Positions 1-9,131 of a stretch of 39,213 bases of DNA are shown here, piece after piece. Position 1 is the first letter of the stretch, and each line of letters starts with the position of its first letter. The stretch spans positions 1 through 39,213 of the IMG/VR virus record IMGVR_UViG_3300036832_000659; one strand, 5' to 3'. Below the pieces are notes generated by a model. It did no database searches, had not been told where the DNA came from, and saw nothing but the letters and a program-made list of their open reading frames with translations. Both the position numbers and the translations under genes were made by a program. Source of the DNA: a virus.

Positions 1-214
1 GACGTGCTGCTTGCGAGCGGTGGTAATGCGGGACTGACAGACCCGGACGAGGCGCCGCCGGTTCCGGCAAACCCCGTTTCGCAACCTGGCGACCTCTGGC
101 TTCTCGGTAATCACCGCCTGCTCTGCGCGCGACGCCACCGCGGCCGATGACGTGGCGCGCTCGCTGGGCGGCGTCGAGCCGCATCTGATGGTCACCGACC
201 CCCCCTATGGCGTT
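1..214 (+). pseudogene. 5' part of ParB-linked DNA methyltransferase, frameshifted
   Basis: Frame 1 from the window edge reads a linker and the segment DPDEAPPVPANPV...PGDLWLLGNHRLLC, typical of the stretch just before the catalytic domain of ParB-domain/DNA-methyltransferase fusions. About base 127-130 there is one extra base (TGC GCGC GAC where family members read Cys-Gly-Asp), and the coding sense moves to frame 2, reading DATAADDVARSLGG...VTDPPYGV with the catalytic DPPY motif at 197-208. A second extra base in the TTT run at 213-215 ends this frame with TGA and moves the sense to the frame of the downstream CDS. The gene start lies outside the window. Both lesions are single-base insertions near the contig end, one in a homopolymer, so assembly or sequencing error is as likely as real decay. 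Confidence 0.75.
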
Positions 215-881
215 TGAGTACGATCCCGAGTGGCGCAAACACGCTAAACGGTCGTCCGGGTCGCGTCTTTCGGTCGGTGCTCACGCGGTCGGACGGCCAA
301 CCAATGACGAGCGCGTGGATTGGCGGGAAGCGTGGGCATTGTTTCCCGGCGACGTCGCTTATGTTTGGCATGCCGACCGGCATGCCAGTGGCGTCCAGGC
401 GTCGCTTGAGCACGCCGGTTTCGTGATCCGCTGTCAGGTCATATGGGCGAAAAATAACATCGTAATCGGGCGCGGCGATTATCACTGGCAGCACGAGCCG
501 TGTTGGTACGCGGTCCGCGAGGGCAAAAGGGGGCACTGGGCCGGCGACCGTCAGCAGTCGACGCTCTGGCGGATCGATAAGCCGATGCGGTCCGAAACCG
601 GCCATAGCACCCAGAAACCCGTGGAGTGCATGCGCCGGCCGATCGAGAATAACTCGTCGCGCGGTCAGGCGGTCTACGACCCGTTCGTCGGCAGCGGCAC
701 GACGACCATTGCCGCGGAGATGACCGGCCGCGCCTGTCACGCGATCGAGATCGCGCCGGCCTATGTCGACGTCGCGGTCGAGCGCTGGCAGGCGTTCACC
801 GGCGAGGCGGCAACGCTGGACGGCGACGGCCGGACCTTTGATGCCATCGCGGCCGAGCGGCAACCGAAGGCGGCGGCATGA
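207..881 (+). CDS. DNA methyltransferase, beta class, C-terminal part
   Basis: This open frame carries the C-terminal three quarters of a site-specific DNA methyltransferase (N6-adenine or N4-cytosine). Visible features are EYDPEWR right after where DPPY should be, EAWALFPGDVAYVWHA, HYHWQHEPCWYAV-like text, GHSTQKPVECMRRPIENNS, and the S-adenosylmethionine-binding motif VYDPFVGSGTT. DPPY preceding FxGxG marks the beta arrangement. The ATG at 207 is only the first in-frame start. The true protein starts upstream, beyond the window, and catalytic DPPY lies on the other side of a frameshift, so this ORF alone should be inactive. Phages use such enzymes to protect their DNA from host restriction or to alter expression. 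It overlaps the terminase small subunit by ATGA. Confidence 0.85.
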   Translation: MAFEYDPEWRKHAKRSSGSRLSVGAHAVGRPTNDERVDWREAWALFPGDVAYVWHADRHASGVQASLEHAGFVIRCQVIWAKNNIVIGRGDYHWQHEPCWYAVREGKRGHWAGDRQQSTLWRIDKPMRSETGHSTQKPVECMRRPIENNSSRGQAVYDPFVGSGTTTIAAEMTGRACHAIEIAPAYVDVAVERWQAFTGEAATLDGDGRTFDAIAAERQPKAAA

Positions 882-1306
882 GGCAGCGCGGACGCAAATC
901 AGCGGCGGAACTCGCCGTCGTCGTGAGTGCCGAGTTCGGCAAGCGGCCCGAGCCGCCGGACTTCCTCACCGAGCGGCAGGTGGAAATCTGGCGGGAGACG
1001 ACGGCATCCGAGCCGGCCGAATTCTTTAACAGCGCCGCGGCCCGCGGTCTGCTCGCGGATTATTGCCGCCACCGGCAAGCCGCCGAGGATGTCTCGGCGA
1101 TCATCGACACGTTCAAGCCCGAGTGGCTGAAGAATGGCGAGGGCGTCAAGCGCTACCAAATTCTGCTCCGGATTCGCGAGACAGAGACGACGGCGGCGAT
1201 GCGGATGGCGCGCTCGCTGCGGTTGACCAACCAGAGTCGGTACGTGCCGCACAGTGCGGCCCGCATTGCGCTCAACCGAAGCGGTCCCAAGCCGTGGGAA
1301 GTGTAG
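878..1306 (+). CDS. terS: Terminase small subunit, P27 family
   Basis: A 142-residue protein with the P27-type small terminase layout: a basic N-terminus (RGRKSAAEL), a proline-rich stretch followed by LTERQVEIWRET, then helical segments including LADYCRHRQAAEDV and a C-terminal RIRETETTAAMRMARSLRLT segment. Small terminases recognise the packaging site and load the large subunit on viral DNA. The position directly upstream of the large terminase and after a methyltransferase is usual for HK97-like phages of Alphaproteobacteria. The ATG at 878 overlaps the methyltransferase stop (ATGA), indicating translational coupling. Confidence 0.85.
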   Translation: MRQRGRKSAAELAVVVSAEFGKRPEPPDFLTERQVEIWRETTASEPAEFFNSAAARGLLADYCRHRQAAEDVSAIIDTFKPEWLKNGEGVKRYQILLRIRETETTAAMRMARSLRLTNQSRYVPHSAARIALNRSGPKPWEV

Positions 1307-2827
1307 TTGCGGCCTAGCCGCGCTAACCGCGCCATTCACTGGATTGAGGGTTATTGCCGGGTTCCGGAGGGGAAGCTGGTCGGCCAGCCGGTGCGCTTGC
1401 GGGCCTGGCAGCGTCGCGAGCTTCGCCGGATTTACGACAACCCGGCCGGGACCCGCCGCGCGATCCTCAGCTTCGGCCGCAAGAACGGCAAAACGGCGCT
1501 CTCGGCGTTTCTGCTGCTGTTGCACCTCTGCGGGCCCGAGGCCAAGCCGAACAGCCAGCTATACAGCACCGCGCAATCGCGGGACCAGGCCGGCATCATC
1601 TTTGCGCTGGCGGCGAAGATCGTCCGCATGTCGCCGGACCTCAACAGCGTCGTCGCCATCCGCGACAATGCCAAGCAACTGTTTTGCCCGGAGCTCGGCA
1701 CGCTCTACCGGGCGCTGTCGGCCGAGGCGAAAACCGCCTTCGGCTTGTCGCCGGCGATGGTCATCCACGACGAGCTCGGCCAAGTCCGCGGGCCGCGCAG
1801 CCCCCTTTACGAGGCGATGGAAACCGCCACCGGCGCGCAGGCCGACGCGCTCTCGATCATCATCTCGACGCAGGCGCCGACTGACGCGGACCTCTTGTCG
1901 GTGCTGATCGACGATGGCCTCGCGGCGCACGATCCGCGCGTCGTGGTGGCGCTCTACACCGCGCCGACGACGATCGACGACCCGTTCAGCAAACAGGCGA
2001 TCAAGGCGGCTAACCCGGCGTTCGGCGACTTCCTCAACGCCTCCGAAGTGCTGGCGATGGCCGAGGACGCGCGGCGCATGCCGTCGCGCCAAGCCGAATT
2101 TGAAAACCTGATCCTGAATCGCCGAGTCGAGGCGGCCTCCGCGTTCTGTTCGCGCTCGCTCTGGCAGACCTGCAACGCGCCGCCGGTGGCGATCGACCGG
2201 GTGCCGGTTTGGGGCGGGCTCGACCTCTCGGCCGTCGGCGATCTCACGGCACTGGTGCTCGTTGGCCAGGTCGAGGGCGTTTGGCAGGTACACCCGACCT
2301 TCTGGCTCCCCGCGGATGGCCTAGCGCAGAAGGCGCGGCTCGACCGGGTTCCCTACGACCTGTGGGCCGACCAGGGTTATCTCGCCACCGCGCCGGGGAG
2401 CTCGATCGATTACGAATACGTCGCCGAGTTCCTCCGCGGTGTGTTCGACCGCTTCGACGTCCGCAAGATCGCCTTTGACCGCTGGGGTTTTCGCCACTTG
2501 AAACCGTGGCTGCTCAAGGCCGGCTTCACCGAAGGGATGATCGAGGAGCGCTTTTCCGAGTTCGGGCAGGGCTACCACGACATGAGCCCGGCACTTCGGG
2601 CGCTCGAGGGCGAGATCCTTAACGCGCGGCTGGCGCATGGCGGCCATCCGATCATGACGATGTGCGCCGCCAATGCCGCGGTGGCGATCGACCCGGCGGG
2701 CAATCGGAAGTTTGAAAAGCACCGCTCGTCTGGCCGCATCGACGGAATGGTCGCCCTCGCGATGGCGATCGGCGCCGCGACGAGCGACGCGACGGTCAAC
2801 CTCAATATTCGGGCGCTCATCGCATGA
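1307..2827 (+). CDS. terL: Terminase large subunit (HK97-type packaging ATPase/nuclease)
   Basis: A 506-residue packaging motor. The ATPase Walker A is the deviant SFGRKNGKTA (residues about 50-59). Walker B is MVIHDELGQ with the catalytic Glu, and the coupling motif region is SIIISTQAP. The nuclease domain shows metal-binding acidic residues in WGGLDLSAVGDLTALV, KIAFDRWG and the C-terminal GRIDGMVALAMAIG. The frame opens with TTG immediately after the small-subunit stop, the earliest available start. The N-terminus is slightly shorter than some relatives and begins just before HWIEGYCRVPEGKLVGQP, the usual conserved entry. It overlaps the next gene by ATGA at 2824. Confidence 0.93.
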   Translation: MRPSRANRAIHWIEGYCRVPEGKLVGQPVRLRAWQRRELRRIYDNPAGTRRAILSFGRKNGKTALSAFLLLLHLCGPEAKPNSQLYSTAQSRDQAGIIFALAAKIVRMSPDLNSVVAIRDNAKQLFCPELGTLYRALSAEAKTAFGLSPAMVIHDELGQVRGPRSPLYEAMETATGAQADALSIIISTQAPTDADLLSVLIDDGLAAHDPRVVVALYTAPTTIDDPFSKQAIKAANPAFGDFLNASEVLAMAEDARRMPSRQAEFENLILNRRVEAASAFCSRSLWQTCNAPPVAIDRVPVWGGLDLSAVGDLTALVLVGQVEGVWQVHPTFWLPADGLAQKARLDRVPYDLWADQGYLATAPGSSIDYEYVAEFLRGVFDRFDVRKIAFDRWGFRHLKPWLLKAGFTEGMIEERFSEFGQGYHDMSPALRALEGEILNARLAHGGHPIMTMCAANAAVAIDPAGNRKFEKHRSSGRIDGMVALAMAIGAATSDATVNLNIRALIA

Positions 2828-4800
2828 CCGACCTACGCATCAAGGCGCAAGCCGCGCCGCCGCCGGGCGACGACCCGTTCGAGTTCGTGATGTCGGACGA
2901 CAGCGTCGACCGCATGGGCGACGTGATCGAGCAGGACGGCTGGCAGCTTGACAATTTCCGCCGCAACCCGATCGCGCTGTTCGGCCATAGCTCCGGCTTC
3001 CCGATCGGCAAGTGGCATGACGTCGCCGTCAAGGACGGCCAACTGCGCGGCCGGCTCGAATTGATGCCGGCGGTCAGCGATCGCCTGCGCGAAATCCAAG
3101 CCGCGGTCGCCGCCGGCGTCCTGCGCGCCGTGTCGGTCGGCTTTCGCCCGATGGACATGGAGCCGCTCGAAGGCTCCAAGGACGGTGGTTACAGGTTCAC
3201 CAAATCGGAGCTGGTGGAATGCTCGCTCGTGAGCGTCCCGGCGAATCCGAATGCACTCTCGATCGCCAAGGCGATCGGGCTCTCCCGCGATACGCAACGG
3301 CTGATCTTTGGCGAGCTTGCCGATGACGGTCAGACGGTGCGCCGCGGGCTTTCCGGCGGGCTTGCCGTAGATTCTCCGACACGAAAGCCCAAGGCTATGA
3401 ACATCTCCGAACGCATCGAAGCCTCGCAGACGGCTGTCAACCAGCTGCGGGACCAGTTGACCCAACACCTCGGCCAAGCCGGGGATAATCTCGACGAGTC
3501 GTCACTGGCTCGCTCGGATGAACTCAACGCGGCGATCGACGGCGAGCTTCGCCGGCTCGAAACCCTCCAACGCGCAGAAACCGCGCTCGGCAGTACTGCC
3601 GTCGATACTGTGCCGTCATCCGCGGTAGCGGTGCGCGCGCCGCAAGCATCAATCTTGCCGCCGCTCCCGACCGCTCGACCGTTTGCGATTCCGAAGCGGC
3701 CCGAGAAACCCGGCGAATTGTTGATGAACGCCATCATCGCGCACGGCAAAAGCAACCGGATGAACATCCCGGCGGAAAAGGTGCTCGCCGAATACGGCTG
3801 GAGCGATAACGTCGCCGTTCGTGCTTGCCTCGACTGGGTACAGCGCGCGGCGACGGCACCGGCGACGACGACGACGACCGGCTGGGCCGCCGAACTGGTG
3901 CAAACCCAATATGCGGACCTGATCTCATTCCTGTTCGCTGCGTCGGTCTATCAGCCGCTCACGGCTCTCGGCGTGCGGTACACGCTCGGCCGATACGGAC
4001 AAATATCGATCCCCGTCGAGAGCGCGACGCCAACGGTCGCGGGGTCGTTCGTCGCCGAAGGCGCACCGATCCCCGTCCGGCAAGAGGCGTTCACGCCGAT
4101 CACCATCGGCTTGAAAAAGATGGCGGTGATCAGCTCGTTCACCAGGGAATTGTTCGAGCACAGCCAGCCGAACATCGACACTCAGCTGCGGGATCGCATG
4201 AGCCGCGATACCTCGGTCGCCGTCGATACGATCTTGCTGGACAACAATCCGGCGACATCGGTACGGCCGGCGGGGCTTCGGAACGGTGTTTCCGGGCTGA
4301 CACCGACAGCCGGCGGCGGCTTCACCGCGCTCGTTGCCGACATCAAACAGTTGCTGAACGTCCTGATCGCGGCGAACTCGCTGCGCTCGCCGGTCTGGAT
4401 CATGAACCCGCAACAGGCTCTGTCGATCTCGTTGACGTCGGCCGCGGCGGCCGTGGGTGTCTTCCCCTTCAAAGCCGAAATCGAAGCGGGCCGGCTGAAC
4501 GGCTATCCGGTCATTCAGTCGATGACCGTGCCGGTTGGGATGGTGATCATCGTCGACGCTGCGGATTATGCGAGCCTCACCGGCGACGATGCTCGGTTTG
4601 AACTGAGCGACCAAGCCACGCTGCACATGGAGGATACGACGCCGCTGGCGATCGGCACCCCCGGTGCGCCACCGACCGTCGCCGCGCCGGTGCGGTCCAT
4701 GTTCCAAACCGACAGCATCGCGCTCCGCATGATCCTGCCAATGAACTGGATCATGCGCCGCACCGGGCTCGTCGGCTGGCTGACCGGCGTCACTTGGTAA
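2824..4800 (+). CDS. Prohead protease fused to major capsid protein
   Basis: One uninterrupted 658-residue frame joins two genes that are normally separate. Residues about 15-180 are an HK97-type prohead protease (S78/U35 family): VDRMGDVIEQDGW, the catalytic His in LFGHSSGFPIGKW, the catalytic Ser in LRAVSVGFRP, then ELVECSLVSVPANPNA. A linker is followed from residue 192 by MNISERIEASQ and a coiled-coil delta/scaffold region. From about residue 300 comes the HK97-fold capsid protein (VLAEYGWSD..., FVAEGAPIPVRQEAF, SSFTRELFEHSQP, LLDNNPA, PVWIMNP). The capsid part could also start internally at ATG 3397, but the upstream AAGG is only 2 nt from it, so internal initiation would be weak. The protease is expected to cut itself and the delta domain off during maturation. 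Confidence 0.92.
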   Translation: MTDLRIKAQAAPPPGDDPFEFVMSDDSVDRMGDVIEQDGWQLDNFRRNPIALFGHSSGFPIGKWHDVAVKDGQLRGRLELMPAVSDRLREIQAAVAAGVLRAVSVGFRPMDMEPLEGSKDGGYRFTKSELVECSLVSVPANPNALSIAKAIGLSRDTQRLIFGELADDGQTVRRGLSGGLAVDSPTRKPKAMNISERIEASQTAVNQLRDQLTQHLGQAGDNLDESSLARSDELNAAIDGELRRLETLQRAETALGSTAVDTVPSSAVAVRAPQASILPPLPTARPFAIPKRPEKPGELLMNAIIAHGKSNRMNIPAEKVLAEYGWSDNVAVRACLDWVQRAATAPATTTTTGWAAELVQTQYADLISFLFAASVYQPLTALGVRYTLGRYGQISIPVESATPTVAGSFVAEGAPIPVRQEAFTPITIGLKKMAVISSFTRELFEHSQPNIDTQLRDRMSRDTSVAVDTILLDNNPATSVRPAGLRNGVSGLTPTAGGGFTALVADIKQLLNVLIAANSLRSPVWIMNPQQALSISLTSAAAAVGVFPFKAEIEAGRLNGYPVIQSMTVPVGMVIIVDAADYASLTGDDARFELSDQATLHMEDTTPLAIGTPGAPPTVAAPVRSMFQTDSIALRMILPMNWIMRRTGLVGWLTGVTW

Positions 4801-4872
4801 CCCCGCGGCGTTTTGATTGGCATAAGCCGGCTGACGAACTCGTTGGCCGGCTCGTCACCAAAGGAGGCAAAC

Positions 4873-5118
4873 ATGGCAGACGATCCGAAAAAGACCGATC
4901 ACGACCAGCGGGTAAAAGCGCTCAACGAAGCCAACGCCGTCAGCGCAAAGGGCCAGGCAATGCCGCCGACGCCGACCCAGGAAGAAAATGACCTGATGGC
5001 GCTCGGCCTCATGCATATCGACGACAAAGACGCGAGCCACCCAAAGGACGCTGAGCGGCCGGCTCGACCGGCGCCAGAACCACAGTCAACGTCATCGACG
5101 GCCCCACGGCGCCCCTAG
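4873..5118 (+). CDS. Small hypothetical protein after the capsid gene
   Basis: An 81-residue hydrophilic, proline-rich protein beginning MADDPKKTDHDQ and ending in a low-complexity Pro/Ser tail. The start is fixed by an excellent ribosome binding site, AAAGGAGG at 4860-4867, five bases before ATG 4873. This is one of the strongest Shine-Dalgarno sequences in the window, so high translation is expected. Position between capsid and portal would suit a head-associated or decoration protein. There is no recognisable domain, so function is unknown. Confidence 0.7.
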   Translation: MADDPKKTDHDQRVKALNEANAVSAKGQAMPPTPTQEENDLMALGLMHIDDKDASHPKDAERPARPAPEPQSTSSTAPRRP

Positions 5119-5120
5119 CA

Positions 5121-6524
5121 GTGGCATCGACTGCGCTCGTGACGAGAGCGCGCGATCTCGTTTCACGCGTCTTTCGTCCGAGCGCTCTTAAGCAATTTCC
5201 CGGCGGCGGCTACTGGCTGCCGATCAGCGGTGGCTACCTGCCGCCAGACTCGCCCTGGAATTATTTCCAGACCGGCTACCCGGCGAACGGCTTCTCGGTC
5301 GGTCAGCAATCCGCTGTTGTCGCTGCCTGCATCGCCGCTTATGCCCAGACCGTCGCGATGTGTCCCGGCACCCATTGGCGTGCACTCGACGACAACGGCC
5401 GCGAGCGTGTCACCAACTCCGCGCTGTCGCGGATACTGAAAAAGCCGAATAGCTATCAGTCGACCAGCGACTTTTTCCTGAACCTCACCCAGAACCTTTA
5501 CGCCGAAGGCAACGCCTACGCCCTCGGCCTGCGCAATAACCGGTTTGAAATCGGCGAACTGCACCTGATGAACCCGCGGTTCTCGCGGCCCTTCGTCGCG
5601 GTCAATGGGGAGATTTTCTATGGCCTCGGCGGCAACCTCGTCGTGGAGAAGACGATCGACAAGGAATTGCTGGCCGCGGTCCCGGCGCGCGACGTGCTGC
5701 ACATCAAGATGCACGTCCGGCCGGAATATCCGCTGATCGGCGAACCGCCGCTGACCTCCGCGCTGCTCGACGTCGCCGCCAGCGACCAGATGGTCAAGCA
5801 AGCGCTCGCCTACGCCAACAACCAGGGGCGGCCAAGCGGCGTCATCCAGACCGACATGCAGCTCGACGAGGCGCAGACCAAGGAGCTCCGCGCGCGGTGG
5901 GACGAGCAGACGCGCGGTCAGAACGCCGGCGGCACACCAATCCTGACCTGGGGCCTGAAGTGGCAACAGGTCAGCAGCAACAGCCGCGATGCGCAGCTGG
6001 CCGAGCTCCTCCAGATCAGCGACCAGCGGATTGCCACCGCCTATCGCGTGCCGCTCGCCTTGCTGTCGCTGATCACCGGCCAGATCCCGCAGGCCAGCAC
6101 CGAGGATTTGATCAACTTCTGGCTCGCCTCGGGGCTCGGGTTCGCGCTCAACCATATCGAGGACGCCATCGGCCGGTTTTGCGGCCTGGCGGGATATCCG
6201 GATGAATATCTGGAACTCGATACCCGCGCCCTCCAGCGCAGCAACCTGAAGGACCGCATCGACGCCCTCGCCCGCGGCGTCCAGGGCGGCATCTACAGCC
6301 CGAACGAAGCGCGCGCCCTCGAGGATCTCCCCGAAGCCGAGGACGGCGACGAGCCGCGGGTGCAGCAACAGCTTGTCCCGTTGTCCTTCGGCGCCGAGCC
6401 GCCCGCGCCGCCGGCTGCTCCCGCACTCCCGCCGCCGCCACAGACACCCGATAACCAAGATCAAGCCAATGCCGGACTCCGAGCAGTTCTCCGGTCCCAA
6501 TACCGCGTTGACCGCGCCGCTTGA
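5121..6524 (+). CDS. Portal protein, HK97 family
   Basis: A 467-residue phage portal protein forming the dodecameric DNA channel at one capsid vertex. Characteristic segments are [17 protein letters not shown] near the N-terminus, [10 protein letters not shown], the [21 protein letters not shown] stretch, [10 protein letters not shown]-like text ([12 protein letters not shown]), the [19 protein letters not shown] motif, [12 protein letters not shown], and [24 protein letters not shown]. The C-terminus is a Pro/Ala-rich tail that overlaps the next gene by 56 bases. The start is GTG 5121, two bases after the previous stop. Placement after, rather than before, the protease and capsid genes departs from the usual HK97 order. 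Confidence 0.92.
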   Translation: MASTALVTRARDLVSRVFRPSALKQFPGGGYWLPISGGYLPPDSPWNYFQTGYPANGFSVGQQSAVVAACIAAYAQTVAMCPGTHWRALDDNGRERVTNSALSRILKKPNSYQSTSDFFLNLTQNLYAEGNAYALGLRNNRFEIGELHLMNPRFSRPFVAVNGEIFYGLGGNLVVEKTIDKELLAAVPARDVLHIKMHVRPEYPLIGEPPLTSALLDVAASDQMVKQALAYANNQGRPSGVIQTDMQLDEAQTKELRARWDEQTRGQNAGGTPILTWGLKWQQVSSNSRDAQLAELLQISDQRIATAYRVPLALLSLITGQIPQASTEDLINFWLASGLGFALNHIEDAIGRFCGLAGYPDEYLELDTRALQRSNLKDRIDALARGVQGGIYSPNEARALEDLPEAEDGDEPRVQQQLVPLSFGAEPPAPPAAPALPPPPQTPDNQDQANAGLRAVLRSQYRVDRAA

Positions 6525-7383
6525 CGCCCTTGCGGCGGAGCTTGGCTCGATTGCCGCAGCGATCGAACGTGACTTAAAGCTTGAGGTCTCGGCGGTGCTG
6601 TCGAGCGTGCGGGCCGAGGTCGCCGAATTGCGCGCAGCACGCGCCGAAAACGACCTGCGCATCGCCAGTCGCCTTGCCGAACTCAAAGACGGCGGACCCG
6701 GCCCGGCCGGACCACCGGGAGCGGTCGGCGAGCCAGGGCCACAGGGAGCCGCGGGGGAGCGCGGGGAGCAGGGGGAAGTCGGGCCGGCGGGTGCAGATGG
6801 TCCCGCCGGCCTTCAGGGCCTTCCTGGGCCTCCAGGCGCGCCCGGTGAGCGGGGCGAGCGTGGCACAGCCGGCCTGGAGGGGCCGCCGGGGAAGCTCGCG
6901 GCCGTCCGCGAATGGTCCGAGTGCGTCCATTACGAGGGCGCCGTGGTCAGCCGCCACGGCGCGACCTGGCAGGCGATCCGTGATACTGCCCGCGAGCCGC
7001 CACATGACGATTGGATATTGCTCGCCGCGGCCGGCACCAATGGCCGGGACGCGCCGGTCGGCCAGGTCTACGGGCGATACGATCCGGCCGGGCAATACAA
7101 GCGGTTCGACCTCGTCGCGCATGATGGCGGCGAGTGGCGGGCGCGCAAGGACGATCCGGGCCCGTTGCCGGGTGCGGGATGGGCGCTCTCGGCGGTACAG
7201 GGCAAGCAGGGCAAGCCCGGCGCGAAGGGGGATATCGGACCGCGCGGGCAAGCTGGGGCCAGCATCGTCGAGTGGTCGATCAACGGCTATCTGGCCGTGC
7301 CGATCATGAGCGATGGCACCGCGGGACCGGCGCTCGACTTCCGCGCCCTCTTTGAGCGCTACCACGACGAGGTCGGGCGGTGA
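6469..7383 (+). CDS. Collagen-like protein with carbohydrate-binding-like modules
   Basis: A 304-residue protein starting at ATG 6469, inside the 3' end of the portal gene in another frame. The N-terminal 75 residues are a helical coiled coil ([34 protein letters not shown]). Then come roughly 20 Gly-X-Y triplets ([16 protein letters not shown]...) likely to trimerise as a collagen-like helix. Two modules rich in Trp and Tyr follow: [21 protein letters not shown] and [19 protein letters not shown]...WRARKDDPG. They recall the small chitin-binding CBM5/12 fold (inference). A second short collagen-like stretch ([16 protein letters not shown]) precedes the C-terminus. Its place between portal and connector suggests a head-fibre or neck decoration rather than a tail fibre. 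Confidence 0.8.
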   Translation: MPDSEQFSGPNTALTAPLDALAAELGSIAAAIERDLKLEVSAVLSSVRAEVAELRAARAENDLRIASRLAELKDGGPGPAGPPGAVGEPGPQGAAGERGEQGEVGPAGADGPAGLQGLPGPPGAPGERGERGTAGLEGPPGKLAAVREWSECVHYEGAVVSRHGATWQAIRDTAREPPHDDWILLAAAGTNGRDAPVGQVYGRYDPAGQYKRFDLVAHDGGEWRARKDDPGPLPGAGWALSAVQGKQGKPGAKGDIGPRGQAGASIVEWSINGYLAVPIMSDGTAGPALDFRALFERYHDEVGR

Positions 7384-7994
7384 AGCCGTACATCACGACG
7401 ATCGTGACGCCGGCCGACGATCGCGATCTCGTCACGCTCGCCGACGTGCGCGAGCAATTGCAGTTCAAGTCGAACGATACGGCGCAAGACGCGTGGCTTG
7501 CCAAACAGATCACCCGGACATCGCAGCAGGCCGAGAAGTATTGCAACCGCATCTTTGCCCAGCAGTCCTATCAAGACACGTTTGGCATCAGCAATGGCGA
7601 CCCCGGCACGCCGCTGATGCTTGGTCAGGCGCCGATCAACGTCACGCTCGTTACCGTCGACGGCAGCGATCTGGACGCGACAGCATCGATTGCCGACGTC
7701 GAACCCGGCTTGCTCTACAGCACCATCGAGCCGCGCAGCTGGATCAGCATGAGCTCGATCATCGTGCAATACGGCGCCGGGTTTGCGGAAATCCCCGACG
7801 ACGTCCAGCAAGCGGTGATCCACCTCGTCGTGATGGCGTACCGCGGCCGCACCCGTGACCCGATGCTGCGGATGCGCGAGACGCCGGGCCTCGGGCGCGA
7901 GATGTATTGGATTGGCGCGGCGCCGGGCGAGCAAATCCTGCCGAGCGATATCGCCTCATTGCTGAACCCGTATCGGCGGGGATTGATCGCGTGA
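7380..7994 (+). CDS. Head-tail connector protein (gp6-like)
   Basis: A 204-residue member of the phage head-tail connector/DNA packaging family. Landmarks are [27 protein letters not shown], then a helix with [18 protein letters not shown], a beta region ending in [30 protein letters not shown], and a C-terminal LLNPYRRG typical of this family. It would form the ring below the portal. The start is GTG 7380, overlapping the preceding stop as GTGA. Its own stop overlaps the next GTG start. The location between portal and tail genes agrees. Confidence 0.85.
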   Translation: MKPYITTIVTPADDRDLVTLADVREQLQFKSNDTAQDAWLAKQITRTSQQAEKYCNRIFAQQSYQDTFGISNGDPGTPLMLGQAPINVTLVTVDGSDLDATASIADVEPGLLYSTIEPRSWISMSSIIVQYGAGFAEIPDDVQQAVIHLVVMAYRGRTRDPMLRMRETPGLGREMYWIGAAPGEQILPSDIASLLNPYRRGLIA

Positions 7995-8467
7995 TTGCGA
8001 TGACCGTCACCGTCAAGCCGGAAGACGAGCGCAAGCTTTATCTGCACCTGGACGAATTGCCGTCGAAGCTGAGGACCGCGCTGCGTCCCGCAATCACTCA
8101 CCTGACAAATGAACTGCTGCGCGCCATCCACGCGCGCGAGCCGATACGAACGGGGCGGCTGCGGGAGCAGACGCAAGCCTTTGTCGACGAGCACGAGGAT
8201 CGCATCATCGGCCGGGTGCGTGTCGTCGCCCCTCCCGGTAGACGAGGCGGCTCGCACGAAGCCGCCGCGGCGCTCGAATATGGCGCACATCGTTCGTTCA
8301 TGGTGCGCGGGCACACGGAGCGGCGCGACAGCTCGCTCGTGATGATCCGCGAATACCGGCGACGGGCAGACATTACGGCGCGGCGGTTTATGCGCGACCC
8401 GGCGGCGGCGATGCGGCCGCGCGCTTTGGCCGAACTCCAGCAAGTCATCAAAGAGACGCAGCTATGA
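7991..8467 (+). CDS. HK97 gp10-like head-tail joining / tail completion protein
   Basis: A 158-residue protein matching the HK97 gp10-like pattern: an N-terminal helix (LHLDELPSKLRTALRPAITHLTNELL), AREPIRTGRLREQ, an internal beta region, ALEYGAHRSF, and the terminal MRDPAAAMRPRALAELQQV that corresponds to the family's R.FMRPAL ending. Such proteins form the head-tail interface. GTG 7991 is chosen because it overlaps the previous stop (GTGA) like its neighbours; ATG 8000 is an alternative three codons later. It overlaps the next gene by ATGA at 8464. Confidence 0.8.
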   Translation: MIAMTVTVKPEDERKLYLHLDELPSKLRTALRPAITHLTNELLRAIHAREPIRTGRLREQTQAFVDEHEDRIIGRVRVVAPPGRRGGSHEAAAALEYGAHRSFMVRGHTERRDSSLVMIREYRRRADITARRFMRDPAAAMRPRALAELQQVIKETQL

Positions 8468-9120
8468 ACCGCGAAGTCGTGATGTCCGCGCTGTTCGACT
8501 TGCTCACGCAGCCCCCGATGCAATTCAACTTCACCGCCGACACGACGACCGGCGACCCGGTGCTGACGAGTGTCAGCGATACGACCGGCCTCATGCTCGG
8601 GATGCCGATCAGCGGACCGGGCGTCGAGGAACACGCGACCATCGTCTTACTGTCGCCCGTGACGCTCTCGACACCGGCAACCGGCGACAACACCGCGGCG
8701 CCGCTGACGCAGGGCTTTCAAACGGCATCGCGCCGGCTCGTCTTCCCCGACGAGGAAACGGACATGCCGGCGCTCTATCTGCTCGACATCTCCGAAGACC
8801 ATTTCCCGCGCCAGTCGAATGAGGCCGGCCGGATCGTCATCCATTGCGAAGCGTGGCTGTTCTCCGATGCCGGCGAAGAGCCGAACGCGATCCCGGCCGC
8901 GGAACTCAACACCCTGCTCGACGCGCTGCAAAACGCGATCGACCCGCCAGGCAATTCGCCGAGCGGGCGGCGGCAAAACCTCGGCCTGCACGGCGTCCAA
9001 TACTGCCGCATCGAGGGTGAAGTGCAGAAAGACCCCGGTCACAACGGGCGTATTGCCGGCGCCATCGTGCCGATCCGGATTATGGTCGGGCAAGGGATCG
9101 ATAATTACCCCTACGGTTAG
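8464..9120 (+). CDS. Tail terminator-like minor tail protein with a beta insert
   Basis: A 218-residue protein located where the tail terminator normally lies. The outer parts (MNREVVMSALFDLL at the start; ALYLLDISEDHFP, GRIVIHCEAWLF, LNTLLDALQNAID and CRIEGEVQKDPGHNGRIAGAIVPIRIMV) fit the alpha/beta fold of such proteins. Residues about 22-75 hold an extra beta-rich Thr/Gly segment (TTGDPVLTSVSDTTGLMLG...ISGPGVEEHATIVLL) resembling modules seen in tail-tip proteins, including the 950-residue protein at 12578. The assignment rests mainly on position and fold impression. Confidence 0.65.
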   Translation: MNREVVMSALFDLLTQPPMQFNFTADTTTGDPVLTSVSDTTGLMLGMPISGPGVEEHATIVLLSPVTLSTPATGDNTAAPLTQGFQTASRRLVFPDEETDMPALYLLDISEDHFPRQSNEAGRIVIHCEAWLFSDAGEEPNAIPAAELNTLLDALQNAIDPPGNSPSGRRQNLGLHGVQYCRIEGEVQKDPGHNGRIAGAIVPIRIMVGQGIDNYPYG

Positions 9121-9131
9121 GAGGCGAGCAA

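Noticed and set aside
5163-6686. A 507-residue minus-strand frame over the portal gene
   Set aside because: Antisense shadow of the portal; composition unlike protein, no ribosome binding site, and it runs against the operon.
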